DNA from: Winogradskya humida
GTDB taxonomy: Bacteria; Actinomycetota; Actinomycetes; Mycobacteriales; Micromonosporaceae
NCBI RefSeq assembly: GCF_016862215.1
Contig: NZ_BOMN01000016.1
Span: forward strand, 1-48,808
Direction of reading: 5' to 3'
DNA: 48,808 nucleotides
Below, piece after piece: positions 15,882 through 24,900 of this stretch. Within the stretch, counting starts at the first letter, position 1. Each line of letters opens with the position of its first letter. Made by a program: the position numbers and the translations under genes. Below the pieces are notes generated by a model that was given only the letters and a program-made list of their open reading frames with translations, had not been told where the DNA came from and ran no database searches.

Positions 15882-16913
15882 GTGCATCTCGCCTCCGAGC
15901 AAGCAGCGCTGGCCGCCGCCGGCGTCTCCCCGCAGCGGTTCACCCTCCCCCACGCCACGATCATCCTCGGCGACCAGGCTCTCGTGGTGATCGTCGACGC
16001 GGGTGACCGCCCCGGCGCCACCGCTGTCCGCGACGCCGGCGAGATCGTTCTGAGTGGCGTGCTCCCGGGGCCGGTCGGGTCCGGGCTGGGGTACTTCAAT
16101 GCGGACGGCGCCCGGCTCGTCCTCGCGTACATCAGGCTGCCCGACGGTCTTCTGCCGGTCGGGCCGGCCCGGGTGGCCTCGCTCAGCGGGACCCACGACG
16201 GCATCGTCTTCGGGGCGGCCCTGCGGCCGGCGACCCGGCTGACCTACGACCAGCTCGACCTGGTCCGCCCCGCCCCCGCCGTGCCCCTCGAGGATACTGC
16301 CTGGCTCGACCTGATGCGCACGGACCGCATCGCCGCCCTGCGCGCGTTCATCGCCACCTGGCACGCGGCCACCCCGGCAGGCCCGGTGGCTTACGCTCCG
16401 CCGACGGATGCGCCCGAACCACTCCGTACGCTGTACGAGGCCGCGGAAGGCCGCAAGAGTGTCCTCGGTGCTCAGAACTTCCTGCGGCCGCCCGCCGAGC
16501 TCACGACGGACAACGGCTGGGTGGCGTTCGCCGACGAGAACCAGGGTGCGTTCGTCCTGGAGCATCGGACCGGTGACCCCGACCCGGTGGTACGCGACGA
16601 GATCGAGACCCTCAGCGGCGTACTCCTGCAGTTCGTGCTGTTCGAGGCGTCGTTCACCTCCCCGATGACCGTCTCGGGATTCCTCTCCGACGACGAGCTC
16701 GCCCGGCTGACCGCCCTGCTGCGCCGCGTCCCCCTGGGCCCGGCGAGCTGGATCGGCGGCCCCGCACGCCTCTACGCCGGCCCCGGCCTGATCGTCGCCG
16801 CCGACCGCACCGGCGACCCGGACGGCCAGCTCGTCACCGTGGGCGCCAACCATCGCGCGGCCCTGCGGCCCCTGCGCGACCTCGACCTCCCGTGGTTCGA
16901 CTACGACGGCTGA
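15882..16913 (+). CDS. Uncharacterised protein, 343 aa
   Basis: A soluble acidic protein without signal peptide or membrane segments. I do not recognise the family. The middle (about 200-260), with NGWVAFADENQGAFVLEHR and LSGVLLQFVLFEASF, is faintly like SUKH/SMI1 immunity-type proteins, which often have a W-x-F-x-D-E-N-Q segment, but this is weak. The GTG start follows a TAGAAAT stretch by five bases and has no Shine-Dalgarno site, consistent with leaderless translation. It diverges from the MFS gene. A segment reading like a gene tail on the opposite strand follows its stop (see rejected items). Confidence 0.75.
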   Translation: MHLASEQAALAAAGVSPQRFTLPHATIILGDQALVVIVDAGDRPGATAVRDAGEIVLSGVLPGPVGSGLGYFNADGARLVLAYIRLPDGLLPVGPARVASLSGTHDGIVFGAALRPATRLTYDQLDLVRPAPAVPLEDTAWLDLMRTDRIAALRAFIATWHAATPAGPVAYAPPTDAPEPLRTLYEAAEGRKSVLGAQNFLRPPAELTTDNGWVAFADENQGAFVLEHRTGDPDPVVRDEIETLSGVLLQFVLFEASFTSPMTVSGFLSDDELARLTALLRRVPLGPASWIGGPARLYAGPGLIVAADRTGDPDGQLVTVGANHRAALRPLRDLDLPWFDYDG

Positions 16914-17010
16914 GCGGGTGAAGTAGTTCTCCAGGAAGCCGTTCAGGACACCGATCGGCTGGACCACGGCGTACGTGTGCCCGCGTCGCGATCACTCGGG
17001 CAAGACCGTC

Positions 17011-17016
17011 TATAGT
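17011..17016 (+). promoter_or_regulatory. Possible -10 box upstream of the 77-aa gene
   Basis: TATAGT, close to consensus, 22 bases before a GGAAG ribosome-binding-like site. No good -35 is visible. Confidence 0.35.
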
Positions 17017-17087
17017 GGCGCACTCCTGAGATCGATCAAAGGAAGTCCACACGGATCGGTGAGCGCTCCTTCCGCGGCAGCGTCGCC

Positions 17088-17321
17088 GTGAATCCCGGCG
17101 AGGAGCAGCCCAGGAACCGGGGCTTTCTCGCCGACCTCGACGAGCAGGGCCGGTTCACCAGTGTCGTGTTCTTCAGCGACACCCAGCCGGCGGGCTCCGG
17201 GATGTCGATCGCCTTCTCCGGCTTCGGCACCCCGGCCGGCATCAGGGCGCCTTCCGCCGACGAGACCGTCGACGGCGAGGCGTACCTCATGGTCCTGATT
17301 GAGATCGGGTTGTCCTTCTGA
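17088..17321 (+). CDS. Small uncharacterised protein, 77 aa or slightly longer
   Basis: An unknown small protein. Its frame is open from 17016 and reads plausibly before the GTG (ERSFRGSVAVNPGEEQPRN), so the true N-terminus may be earlier. The best ribosome-binding site (GGAAG at 17041) sits nine bases before an in-frame ATC at 17055, a very rare start codon. Alternatively, a GTG at 17059 in another frame codes a 10-residue peptide ending TGA that overlaps this GTG as GTGA, a possible coupled leader. The product is mixed charged and hydrophobic (FTSVVFFSDTQPAG, YLMVLIEIGLSF) with no known motif. It converges on the AraC gene with six bases between stops. Confidence 0.5.
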   Translation: MNPGEEQPRNRGFLADLDEQGRFTSVVFFSDTQPAGSGMSIAFSGFGTPAGIRAPSADETVDGEAYLMVLIEIGLSF

Positions 17322-17327
17322 CAACAA

Positions 17328-18305
17328 CTATGTGCGGTCGCGGAGCGTTTCCGACGGGGTGAGGCCGTAGCGGTCGCGGTAGGAGCCGGCGAAGCGGCCG
17401 AGGTGGGTGAAGCCCCAGCGGTGGGCGACCTCGCTCACGCTCACCTGGCCCTTGTCGGCACGGATCAATTCGGCGTGTACGCCCTCAAGTCGCAAACGCC
17501 GTAGATACGTCAAGGGTGGGACACCGACGTGGCGGCGGAACGATTCCTGCAGGACCCGGACGCCGACGCCGGCGATCGCGGCGAGCTCGTGCGCGGTGAA
17601 GGCGCGGCCCGGTTCGGCGTGCATCGCGTCGAGGGTTCGTTTCACCGGGCGGGGGCGGCGGGCGGTCGGGACGCCCGGGATGTCGTCACCGTGGCGTTGC
17701 TCGACGGCGCAGGCCAGGGCGCCGATCGCGAGGTCGCGCCACCGGGTCAGCAGGCGGGGCAGCGCCGACAGGCCGTCCGGCTGGCGCAGTTCGGTGTGCA
17801 GGAGGCGGATCAGCGCCATCCAGCTGCGGCCCGGGCCGCCGGCCAGGCCGAACGTCAGCCCCAGCGGGCCCGGGGTCACATCGGGTGGGTCAAGGGCGGT
17901 GAGTTCGCGTTCGAAGGCGAGGCGTTCGACCTTGACGCTGTAGACGCGGCAGTCCGCCGACCAGCGCAGTTCGATGTCGCTGCCCGGCTGGAACACCGCG
18001 GCCCGGCTCGGATCGGCGGTGGTCGACGTCCCCCGGTGCAGGACCTGCACCGAACCGGTCAAAGGCGCGAGGACGTGGTACGCCGTCCGCAGATCGCCGA
18101 TCGCCACACAGATCTCGATGCCGTAGCTGATCTCGCCGACGGTCAGCGGGCCGAGCTGGACGACGTCACCGGAGAACGCGAACCCGTCGAGCCCACCGGC
18201 CGCCTTGACCTCGAGGGGGCCGTAGAACATGCGACGGCAGAACGCCCGTGCCTCGTCGACATCCGCGGTGCGGAGAACCGTACGCGCGGCCCCTGCCGTG
18301 TCCAT
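17328..18305 (-). CDS. AraC-family transcriptional regulator
   Basis: A 325-residue regulator with an N-terminal cupin-like sensing domain of the AraC_binding_2 kind (YHVLAPLTGSVQVLHRG) and a C-terminal double helix-turn-helix. The first HTH is AFTAHELAAIAGVGVRVLQE, the second is VSEVAHRWGFTHLGRFAGSY, followed by the family's GLTPSETLR end. The start MDTAGAARTV is the first ATG after an intergenic gap. Nearby targets are not evident; the upstream DUF4331 operon and the convergent small gene are the closest candidates. The effector is unknown. Confidence 0.9.
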   Translation of the reverse strand: MDTAGAARTVLRTADVDEARAFCRRMFYGPLEVKAAGGLDGFAFSGDVVQLGPLTVGEISYGIEICVAIGDLRTAYHVLAPLTGSVQVLHRGTSTTADPSRAAVFQPGSDIELRWSADCRVYSVKVERLAFERELTALDPPDVTPGPLGLTFGLAGGPGRSWMALIRLLHTELRQPDGLSALPRLLTRWRDLAIGALACAVEQRHGDDIPGVPTARRPRPVKRTLDAMHAEPGRAFTAHELAAIAGVGVRVLQESFRRHVGVPPLTYLRRLRLEGVHAELIRADKGQVSVSEVAHRWGFTHLGRFAGSYRDRYGLTPSETLRDRT

Positions 18306-18341
18306 CCAGTCACCCTAGACCGACAGGGGCCTCACCGGCAG

Positions 18342-18674
18342 TTACAGATCGGGCCAGGAGTATTCAGCGACGGCGCCACCGGACACTTCGACCTCGGCGA
18401 GCGGGCTCACCGGGTCGCGCCAGATGACGTACCGGCCGGCGGGGAGGCTGTCGATGACCACGCTGAAGCGGACACCGTCGCGGACGTAGCGGGCGCGGAC
18501 CGCGGCGTGCGTACGCGTACCCGCGTCCTCCACCGGGCTGACCTCGATCTCGTGGCCGTGCAGGCTGCCGGGGGTGTGGATGACCATCGCCCCGATGCCG
18601 GCACCGATGTTGAGCACAACCGTGCCCTGCCCGGACGGGGCCATCGTGTGATGGTGGTGAACTCCGACGCTCAC
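18342..18674 (-). CDS. Uncharacterised 110-aa protein, third gene of the DUF4331 operon
   Basis: A small, probably beta-rich cytoplasmic protein (MSVGVHHHHTMAPSGQG at its start, SLPAGRYVIWRDPVSPLAEV later). The four consecutive His residues near the N-terminus could bind a metal. The GTG start overlaps the stop of the DUF4331 gene by four bases (GTGA), so expression is coupled. I do not recognise the family, though the phrase PAGRYVIW resembles beta-sandwich carrier-type domains. The role is presumably tied to DUF4331. Confidence 0.75.
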   Translation of the reverse strand: MSVGVHHHHTMAPSGQGTVVLNIGAGIGAMVIHTPGSLHGHEIEVSPVEDAGTRTHAAVRARYVRDGVRFSVVIDSLPAGRYVIWRDPVSPLAEVEVSGGAVAEYSWPDL

Positions 18675-20074
18675 TTCTCCACCTCGGGGTTGTTGAACCC
18701 GTCGAACGGCAGGCCCAGGAACGGGAACTTCTTGAGCAGCTTCGAGCTGGCGTCCTTGACGGACAGTCCCTGCTCGACCAGCGCCGCCGCGGCGTCCGGC
18801 TTGAACTTCTCGTCGACCAGCGGCACCGTCACACCGGCGATCGCCCGCAGCGAGATCGACACGACGTCGTCGGCGACGCGGCGCCCGTTCGGGAACCCGG
18901 CCAGGTCCCCGCCGAGCAGGCCGAAGGCGTTCTCCTCCTTGGCCGGCGGCACCGCCGTGTTGAGCCGCAGCATGTCGGCCTGGGTCTCACCGGTGTTGTT
19001 CTGGAAGTCGTCGATGAGCCCGTCCGGGATGCCGGTGAGCAGGATCGCGACCAGGTCGGCGCGGGCGGTCTTCGCCTTGTTCAGCTCGGCCAGGTTGTCG
19101 AACAGTCCCGGGTAGAGCACCGGGAGCAGCGCCCCCAGCTCCGGCTGCTCGACGAACTCCGCGAACCGCTTGTCCTCGCTCGGCGGCAGGCTGTTCCACA
19201 GGTCCTTCTGCGCCATCGGCACGATGACCTCGTTGAACAGCGGGTTGCCGAGCCGGGACACCTGCACCTGCGGGCCGACGTACACGTCGTCGTTGTTCTT
19301 GTCGCCGTGCCGGACCTGCACCTGCCGGCGGCTGGCCGCCGTCCACACCCCGATGACCGCACCCGGGTCACGGCCACGGACCTTCTTCTTGCCGTCCTTG
19401 CGCACCATGTGCAGCGGCACCTGGATGGCGATACTGTGCACGTTCATCTGGTCGGTGGCGTTGACCGCCTTGCCGGCATAGTTGAACAGCTTCTGCCCGA
19501 CGAGGTGCTTGTCCTGGAACGGACGCAGCGTGCCCAGGTCGAAAATGGCACCGAGGTCCACGAAGAACGGATCGGCGCGCTGCCCGGCGAAGACCTTCTC
19601 GCCGTCCTTGAGCTTGTGCACGGCGTCATCGGCCAGCTTGCCGTAATCCGCGATCGACAGCGGCCCCACATTGCACGGCGGGCACGGCAGCTTCTCGGCG
19701 AGCACGGTGTGCTTACCACTCGAGTCCACCCGGGTCACCGAGTAGAACTGCCGCCGGTTCCAGTTCTCACTGTCCAGCGACTCGATCGGGCCGGTGTTGT
19801 AAAGGAATGTCCGGTCGTTACGCAGCTCGGTCCGGAACCGGAACTGGTACGTCAGATCCGGCCGCCCGTCACCGTTCTTGTCGACGTGGATCTCATAGAG
19901 CACGTCGTCACCGAACTCGAAGAAGTTCGGGCCGCTCGACGGCAGCTGCAGCGGCACGTAGTTCGCGATCAGGGTGACCGTGTCATGGTCGTCCGGGCTC
20001 ACGAACGCGTACAGGTCGGCGCTGTCGGCGACCGGGTCCTTGGAGATTTCCGGTGCTTCGCGGTGCGAGGACAT
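18671..20074 (-). CDS. DUF4331-family protein
   Basis: A 467-residue protein beginning MSSHREAPEISKDP, the hallmark N-terminus of DUF4331, followed by DPVADSADLYAFVSPDD. It has an Asp-rich DKNGDGRPDL loop like an EF-hand or calcium site and a CPPC motif near residue 135. No signal peptide is visible on this protein, whereas the preceding small gene has a Tat-type one. A good AGGAAGG site precedes the ATG. DUF4331 function is not established; related proteins are often secreted. It is the middle gene of a three-gene operon, 15 bp after the small protein and overlapping the 110-residue gene. Confidence 0.9.
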   Translation of the reverse strand: MSSHREAPEISKDPVADSADLYAFVSPDDHDTVTLIANYVPLQLPSSGPNFFEFGDDVLYEIHVDKNGDGRPDLTYQFRFRTELRNDRTFLYNTGPIESLDSENWNRRQFYSVTRVDSSGKHTVLAEKLPCPPCNVGPLSIADYGKLADDAVHKLKDGEKVFAGQRADPFFVDLGAIFDLGTLRPFQDKHLVGQKLFNYAGKAVNATDQMNVHSIAIQVPLHMVRKDGKKKVRGRDPGAVIGVWTAASRRQVQVRHGDKNNDDVYVGPQVQVSRLGNPLFNEVIVPMAQKDLWNSLPPSEDKRFAEFVEQPELGALLPVLYPGLFDNLAELNKAKTARADLVAILLTGIPDGLIDDFQNNTGETQADMLRLNTAVPPAKEENAFGLLGGDLAGFPNGRRVADDVVSISLRAIAGVTVPLVDEKFKPDAAAALVEQGLSVKDASSKLLKKFPFLGLPFDGFNNPEVEK

Positions 20075-20089
20075 CGTCAGCCTTCCTGG

Positions 20090-20368
20090 TCAGCGCTTGA
20101 CAGCTTTGAGAATCTTCTTTGCCAGGTCAGCATCGGTGATGGTGACCTTCGACCCCCCGGAGAACACATCGAACGTGCCCTTCTTGGCGTCCCGCAGAGA
20201 CAGCACCAACGGCTCGCTGTCGGCGCCCGCGTTCTCCCGCTCACCGGCCATGCTCAGCCCGGCGACACCGGCGACGGAAACCCCGACGCCCGCGGTGGCG
20301 GCAATGGCAAGTACCCGGCGGCGCGACAAGCGGCTGGTGCCCCGCTTGCCGTAGTGAACACGACTCAT
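20090..20368 (-). CDS. Small Tat-type exported or membrane-anchored protein
   Basis: A 92-residue protein with the twin-arginine-like LSRRRVLAIAATAGVG (about 14-29) followed by a hydrophobic stretch to about residue 40, then a short polar domain ending LAKKILKAVKR. It resembles a Tat signal peptide, or a signal anchor, on a tiny cargo. GAAAGG precedes the ATG at good spacing. As first gene of the DUF4331 operon it may carry that signal-less protein across the membrane by hitchhiking, or tether it; this is inference. No homologue family is recognised. Confidence 0.75.
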   Translation of the reverse strand: MSRVHYGKRGTSRLSRRRVLAIAATAGVGVSVAGVAGLSMAGERENAGADSEPLVLSLRDAKKGTFDVFSGGSKVTITDADLAKKILKAVKR

Positions 20369-20505
20369 GCTCGGCCTTTCGTCCCAAGATGCCCTGACAA
20401 AACGTCGTCGACAGCCATCAGTACGAAACGATCACCGCAGCGGTTCAAAGCAATTTCCCAGTAAAGGTTCCCCAAAGGTTGGTAACACGAAAGGACCCCT
20501 TGGCC

Positions 20506-20949
20506 ATGCCGTCCCAGACCTTCTTCCGAACAGCCCGGATATCGTCCCCACCTGCGAAGATCTACGCCCACCTGAGCGATCCGCAGAGCTACCTCGGCCT
20601 GTCACCGCTGCTGGTCGACATCCGAGACGTCCGCCCCCACCCCGGCGGCGTCGCCTACACCGCAGTGGAACGCTTCCGCTACGCAGTGTTCACATGGGAC
20701 AACCCCATCGCCGTCACCATGACCTTCCCCATCCCGGACCGCCGCATCGTGAGCGACGTCCGCAGCCCCGCCCGCGTCCACCTGATCTCCACGGTCGACC
20801 TCACCCCGGCCCCCGACGGCACGGACCTGACGGAAACCATCGAGGTCACCTACCCACCCCTGCTCGGCCGATTCGTCGTCGGCCAGGCCACCGCGGTCCA
20901 GAGGCACCGGCTGGCCGAACTCACCCGCCGCATGAGTCAGCCGAGGTAG
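20506..20949 (+). CDS. SRPBCC-superfamily protein (START/polyketide-cyclase-like)
   Basis: A 147-residue protein with a helix-grip pattern: an opening strand ARISSPPAKIYAHLSDPQSY, a curved sheet (GVAYTAVERFRYAVFTWDN), and a long C-terminal helix VQRHRLAELTRRM. Such proteins bind hydrophobic ligands. The start at MPSQTFFR follows AAAGGA at correct spacing, preferred over a GTG nine codons upstream. It diverges from the DUF4331 operon across about 137 bp and overlaps the lectin gene's 3' end by 13 bp. The ligand is unknown. Confidence 0.85.
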   Translation: MPSQTFFRTARISSPPAKIYAHLSDPQSYLGLSPLLVDIRDVRPHPGGVAYTAVERFRYAVFTWDNPIAVTMTFPIPDRRIVSDVRSPARVHLISTVDLTPAPDGTDLTETIEVTYPPLLGRFVVGQATAVQRHRLAELTRRMSQPR

Positions 20950-21863
20950 ACGGACCAGGTGCGGGAGGGGGTGCGGGTGCATTCTTCCAGGGTGAGGGCG
21001 TTGTTGAGGCCGGTGCCGTCGTTCGCGACAGCGAGGCAGAAGCCGCCGGAGTTGAGGATGCTGTAGCGGCCACCGAGTTCACCCCTTGCCCATTGACGGC
21101 CCGGCTGACCGTCGCAGTAGTACTGGACGATCGGGACCCCGGGGAGCCTGTCGCCACCGGCCGGGGACAGGCAGAAGCCGGTGCTCACATTCATGATCTG
21201 GAAGGTGTACGGGTGAGGCGTGGGCATCCACTTCCACAGCCGCGCGGGCTGGCCGTCACAGGTATAGGTGACCGCCGGCGCGTTGGGGGCGGCGCTCCCG
21301 CCGGCGATCGTGACGCACAGATGACCGGCGTTCAGGTTCTGGTAGAACTCCGCGGTGTACCAGTCCCAGGTGCGGGACCGGTTCCCGTCGCAGTAGTACT
21401 GGACGATGGTCGCGTTCAGCGCAGTGCTGCCACCCGCGGGTGAGAGGCATAGGTCGCTCTTCGCGTTCCGCAACGACCAGATCCCCGCCTGCTTGACCAC
21501 ATACCAGTGCCGAGCCCAGTCGCTGTCGCAGGTGTACTGCACGATGACGACGTTCAGGCCGACGCTGCCCCCGGCGGGCGACAGGCAAAGGTCATTCTTC
21601 ATGTTCCAGATCTGGTAGCTCTGCCGCGCACTGTCGAAATGGATCGTGTACGACCGCGACGGATCGGCCTGGCACAGGTACTGCACGATCGTGGCGTTGA
21701 GCGCCCCACTGCTCCCTGCCGGCGTGAGACACAACCGGCTCTCCAGGTTCTGAATCTTGACGTTGGCAGCCTCGTCCCCGGCCGCCTGAGCAGGGACGCC
21801 GACAAGAGAAGTGACCGCCAGGAAGACGGCGAGCAGGACAAGGATGCGACGGACCCTGAACAT
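20937..21863 (-). CDS. Secreted ricin-type lectin with six beta-trefoil repeats
   Basis: A 308-residue protein with a signal peptide ending near residue 28 (VPAQA-AGDE). The rest is six repeats of about 45 residues with the pattern F/LCLSPAGGS-xx-LN-xxx-VQYxCD-xxx-R-x-W. Each ends in an R-x-W variant of the Q-x-W carbohydrate-site motif, and Cys pairs recur in each. Six repeats make two beta-trefoils. No catalytic domain is attached, so it is a free carbohydrate-binding protein, perhaps binding cell-wall or environmental glycans. It diverges from the NACHT NTPase gene across only 78 bp. Confidence 0.9.
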   Translation of the reverse strand: MFRVRRILVLLAVFLAVTSLVGVPAQAAGDEAANVKIQNLESRLCLTPAGSSGALNATIVQYLCQADPSRSYTIHFDSARQSYQIWNMKNDLCLSPAGGSVGLNVVIVQYTCDSDWARHWYVVKQAGIWSLRNAKSDLCLSPAGGSTALNATIVQYYCDGNRSRTWDWYTAEFYQNLNAGHLCVTIAGGSAAPNAPAVTYTCDGQPARLWKWMPTPHPYTFQIMNVSTGFCLSPAGGDRLPGVPIVQYYCDGQPGRQWARGELGGRYSILNSGGFCLAVANDGTGLNNALTLEECTRTPSRTWSVYLG

Positions 21864-21928
21864 GGCCGCATGCTACGAACGTCCACTTAACGACCGCTGA
21901 AGAAAGGCGATCATGCCCCCGATCCCGC

Positions 21929-21934
21929 TACGCT
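21929..21934 (+). promoter_or_regulatory. Possible -10 box of the NACHT gene
   Basis: TACGCT ends seven bases before the GTG start, implying a leaderless transcript. Confidence 0.4.
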
Positions 21935-21941
21935 CGCCCGG

Positions 21942-24900
21942 GTGCGACGCGAACCGTCCCTGACCTTCCACGGCGCCCTGCGCATCCTCGGCCACGCGGG
22001 CACGCCCGGCGTGGACAAACTCAACGACATCCTGGGCGGCGCCATCCTCGCCGCGGGCCTCGCCACCCTGGGCGGGCCCGCCGCCGCTCTCGGTGCGCTG
22101 TGGGGGTGGGTCGATCAGAAGAACGAAGCTACAGGCCTGCTGCGCAAGGTCGTCACCCGGTTGTCCCCCGGCATCGGCGCGACGTCCGGCATGGAACGCC
22201 GCCACCTCGTCGCCGCCGCGCACACCACGATCGTGGCCGCCGCCTTCTTCGAAGCGCTGGAGGAGGCGACCGGCGGCACCGCCCTGACCAGCGAGGACCG
22301 GCAAACCCTGCTCACCGGTCGCGAGCAGGCACAGGGCCATCTCCTCGAGGCTCTGTACCGCAGCGAGGTGCCGGCACCATCGGGCTGCCGAGGGTTCGAG
22401 GAGAACCTCCGCGCTGTGCACCTGTGGCAGTCCGAGCTCGCCAGACGCGCGTACACCTTCCTCGACGGGCTGGCCGGCTTTCATGCCTTCGACACGTACG
22501 CGGTCGCCGCCCGCGCCCGCGAGCGCTACACGACCCACTACGTCGACCTGAGCGCGACGGTCACCGAGTTCCGCGTCTGGTCGGAGCTGCGAGAGCATGC
22601 CGCCACCCGGGCAACCATCGATGCCCTCCTCCAGGAACTGACCGCCCTCCAGGAACTGACCGCCACGACCCGGCCGGCGTCGGATCTCGGGCTCTCCGTC
22701 CACCGCGCCAACACCGCTCGCGTCCACGAGCCGGTGGTCCTCCCGACGGCCTCCGGCGACAGCCTCGGCATCACCTTCCCGACCGTCACCGAGCTGTTCG
22801 TACCACCCGCCTACCGCGTCACCACGCACAACCCGCAGGCACGCGTCGGCGACGAACACTGGTGGGACGAGACGCCCACGGCCGAGGATCTCAACCTCAT
22901 GCTCTTCGCCCACATGCTCTCCACCGAAGCCACCCGCCTCCCACTGCTCCTGCTGGGGCACCCGGGCACCGGCAAGTCGATGCTGACCAAGATCCTCGCG
23001 GCCCAGCTTCCCCCGGCCGAGTACACGGTGGTCCGCGTGCCATTGCGAGCCGTCAGCGCGCAGGCCCCGATCCTCGACCAGATCCAGGAAGGCCTCGACC
23101 TCGCCACCCACAAGCGCGTCGACTGGTCCGACCTCGCCGACCGCACCGCGGGAACCCTGCGGGTCGTCCTCCTCGACGGCCTCGACGAACTGCTGCAGGC
23201 ATCCGCGATCGACCGCACCGCCTACCTCCGCGAGATCGCCCAGTTCCAGCAGATCGAAGCCGCCCAGGACCGCCCGGTAGCGGTCATGGTCACGTCCCGC
23301 ACGGTAGTCGTGGACCGCGTCGAGATCCCGCCGCAGACACCGGTGATCAAGCTCGACGACTTCGACGAGAGGCGCACCACCGACTGGCTCTCCCGCTGGC
23401 GCGACTGCAACTTGAGCGCGATCCGTGCCGGACAGGTCCGCGAGCTCACCCCCGAGGTCGCGCTCCGCCAGCCCCATCTGGCCCGCCAGCCGCTGCTCCT
23501 GCTGATGCTCGCCCTCTACGCAGCAGACCCGGCAACGCCCGAGCTCTCCGAAGAGGTCTCGACAGCCACCCTCTACGAAAACCTCTTCCACACGTACGCC
23601 CTACGCGAGGCCGACAAGCAGGGCGCGACCCCCGCCGAGCTGAGCACCGCCGCGGAGAAGACCATCAAGCGCCTGGGCATCGCCGCCCTGGCGATGTTCA
23701 ACCGCGGCCGTCAGCACGTCACCGAGCTCGAACTGGGCGCCGACCTCGAAGCCCTGCACGGCCCGGAAGCCAGCCGACCGGACGAAGCCGGCCAACGGTT
23801 ACTCGCCGAGTTCTTCTTCATCCACACCGCGGAGGCGCTGGAGGTCCGCCGCAGCGTGCGAACCTACGAGTTCCTCCACGCGACGTTCGGCGAATACCTC
23901 GTAGCCCGCAGCATCGTGGAGGAGCTCCGCGACATCGCCGACCGTGCGTACGGCAGCCACCGCGGCAGCCGTGACCCCGAGGACGATCGCCTGTTAGCGC
24001 TGCTGTCCCACCAGCCGATCGCGACCAGCAAACCAGTCCTTCGCTTCGCCGACGAGTTGTTCGCAGTGCTCGACCCCCGGGAACAGGACGGCATCAACGC
24101 CGTCCTCGGATTCTGCCTCCAGCGCTTCCGGGCGAGACCGGCCGCCACCCGGTTTCCCGGGTACCGTCCCACGCCGCTCGACCATCTCCAGGAACTCGCC
24201 GCCTACTCCGCCAACCTCGTCCTGCTGACGCTCGCCTTCCGGCCGCCCGGCACCTGGCTGATCCCGGACGACTGGGAACGGACCGTCTCGCTGTGGAACG
24301 CCGGACTCGACGTCGGCGGGTGGCAGGCAATGCTGGCCAGCCTCCGCCGCGACCATGTCCGTGGCTTGATCATCTTCGACGAGCCTCCCGGAGCATTGGT
24401 CTCCAGCCACCTGGCACACGCCGAGTTGGCGGGTCACACCCGGACAGCCGAGCGTCTGGGGGTGGGTATCGGCGCCCTGGAGGGTTTTGCCTCACCATCC
24501 GACGACTGGGTCGTTGCCATGCGCAACTGGATGGTGGCTGCCGCGGCCGGTCGGCCCGTCACCTGGATGCCCCGGACCCTGCAGAAGACCACGCCTCTGG
24601 CGCACGTCGAGGAGGTGTTCAAACTGGCAGTCCGCGTCCTACGACACGCGGACGCGGCGACGGCCGTCGAGGATGTCAGCGACCTTGCCCGCCTGGTCCT
24701 TACGGCATCGGGGCGGCTGGGCGATCCACCCGCCTGGGCCTTGGCGATTGCCGTATGCCGCTTTCCTGCGCTGCTGGAGACCATTCCCGATCTTGCCGAT
24801 CCCGACGTCTACCGCGGTGTCGCTGCGATGGGAGCCATGATGCGTGCCGCGGCTCACGACGAGCAGTCCGATGAGTGGAACACCCTGCTCAGCCATCTGC

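Noticed and set aside
16914..16967. Minus-strand fragment reading VVQPIGVLNGFLENYFTR
   Set aside because: It looks protein-like and might be a gene remnant, but an in-frame stop lies just upstream and the frame then runs antisense through the 343-residue gene, so no gene can be supported.
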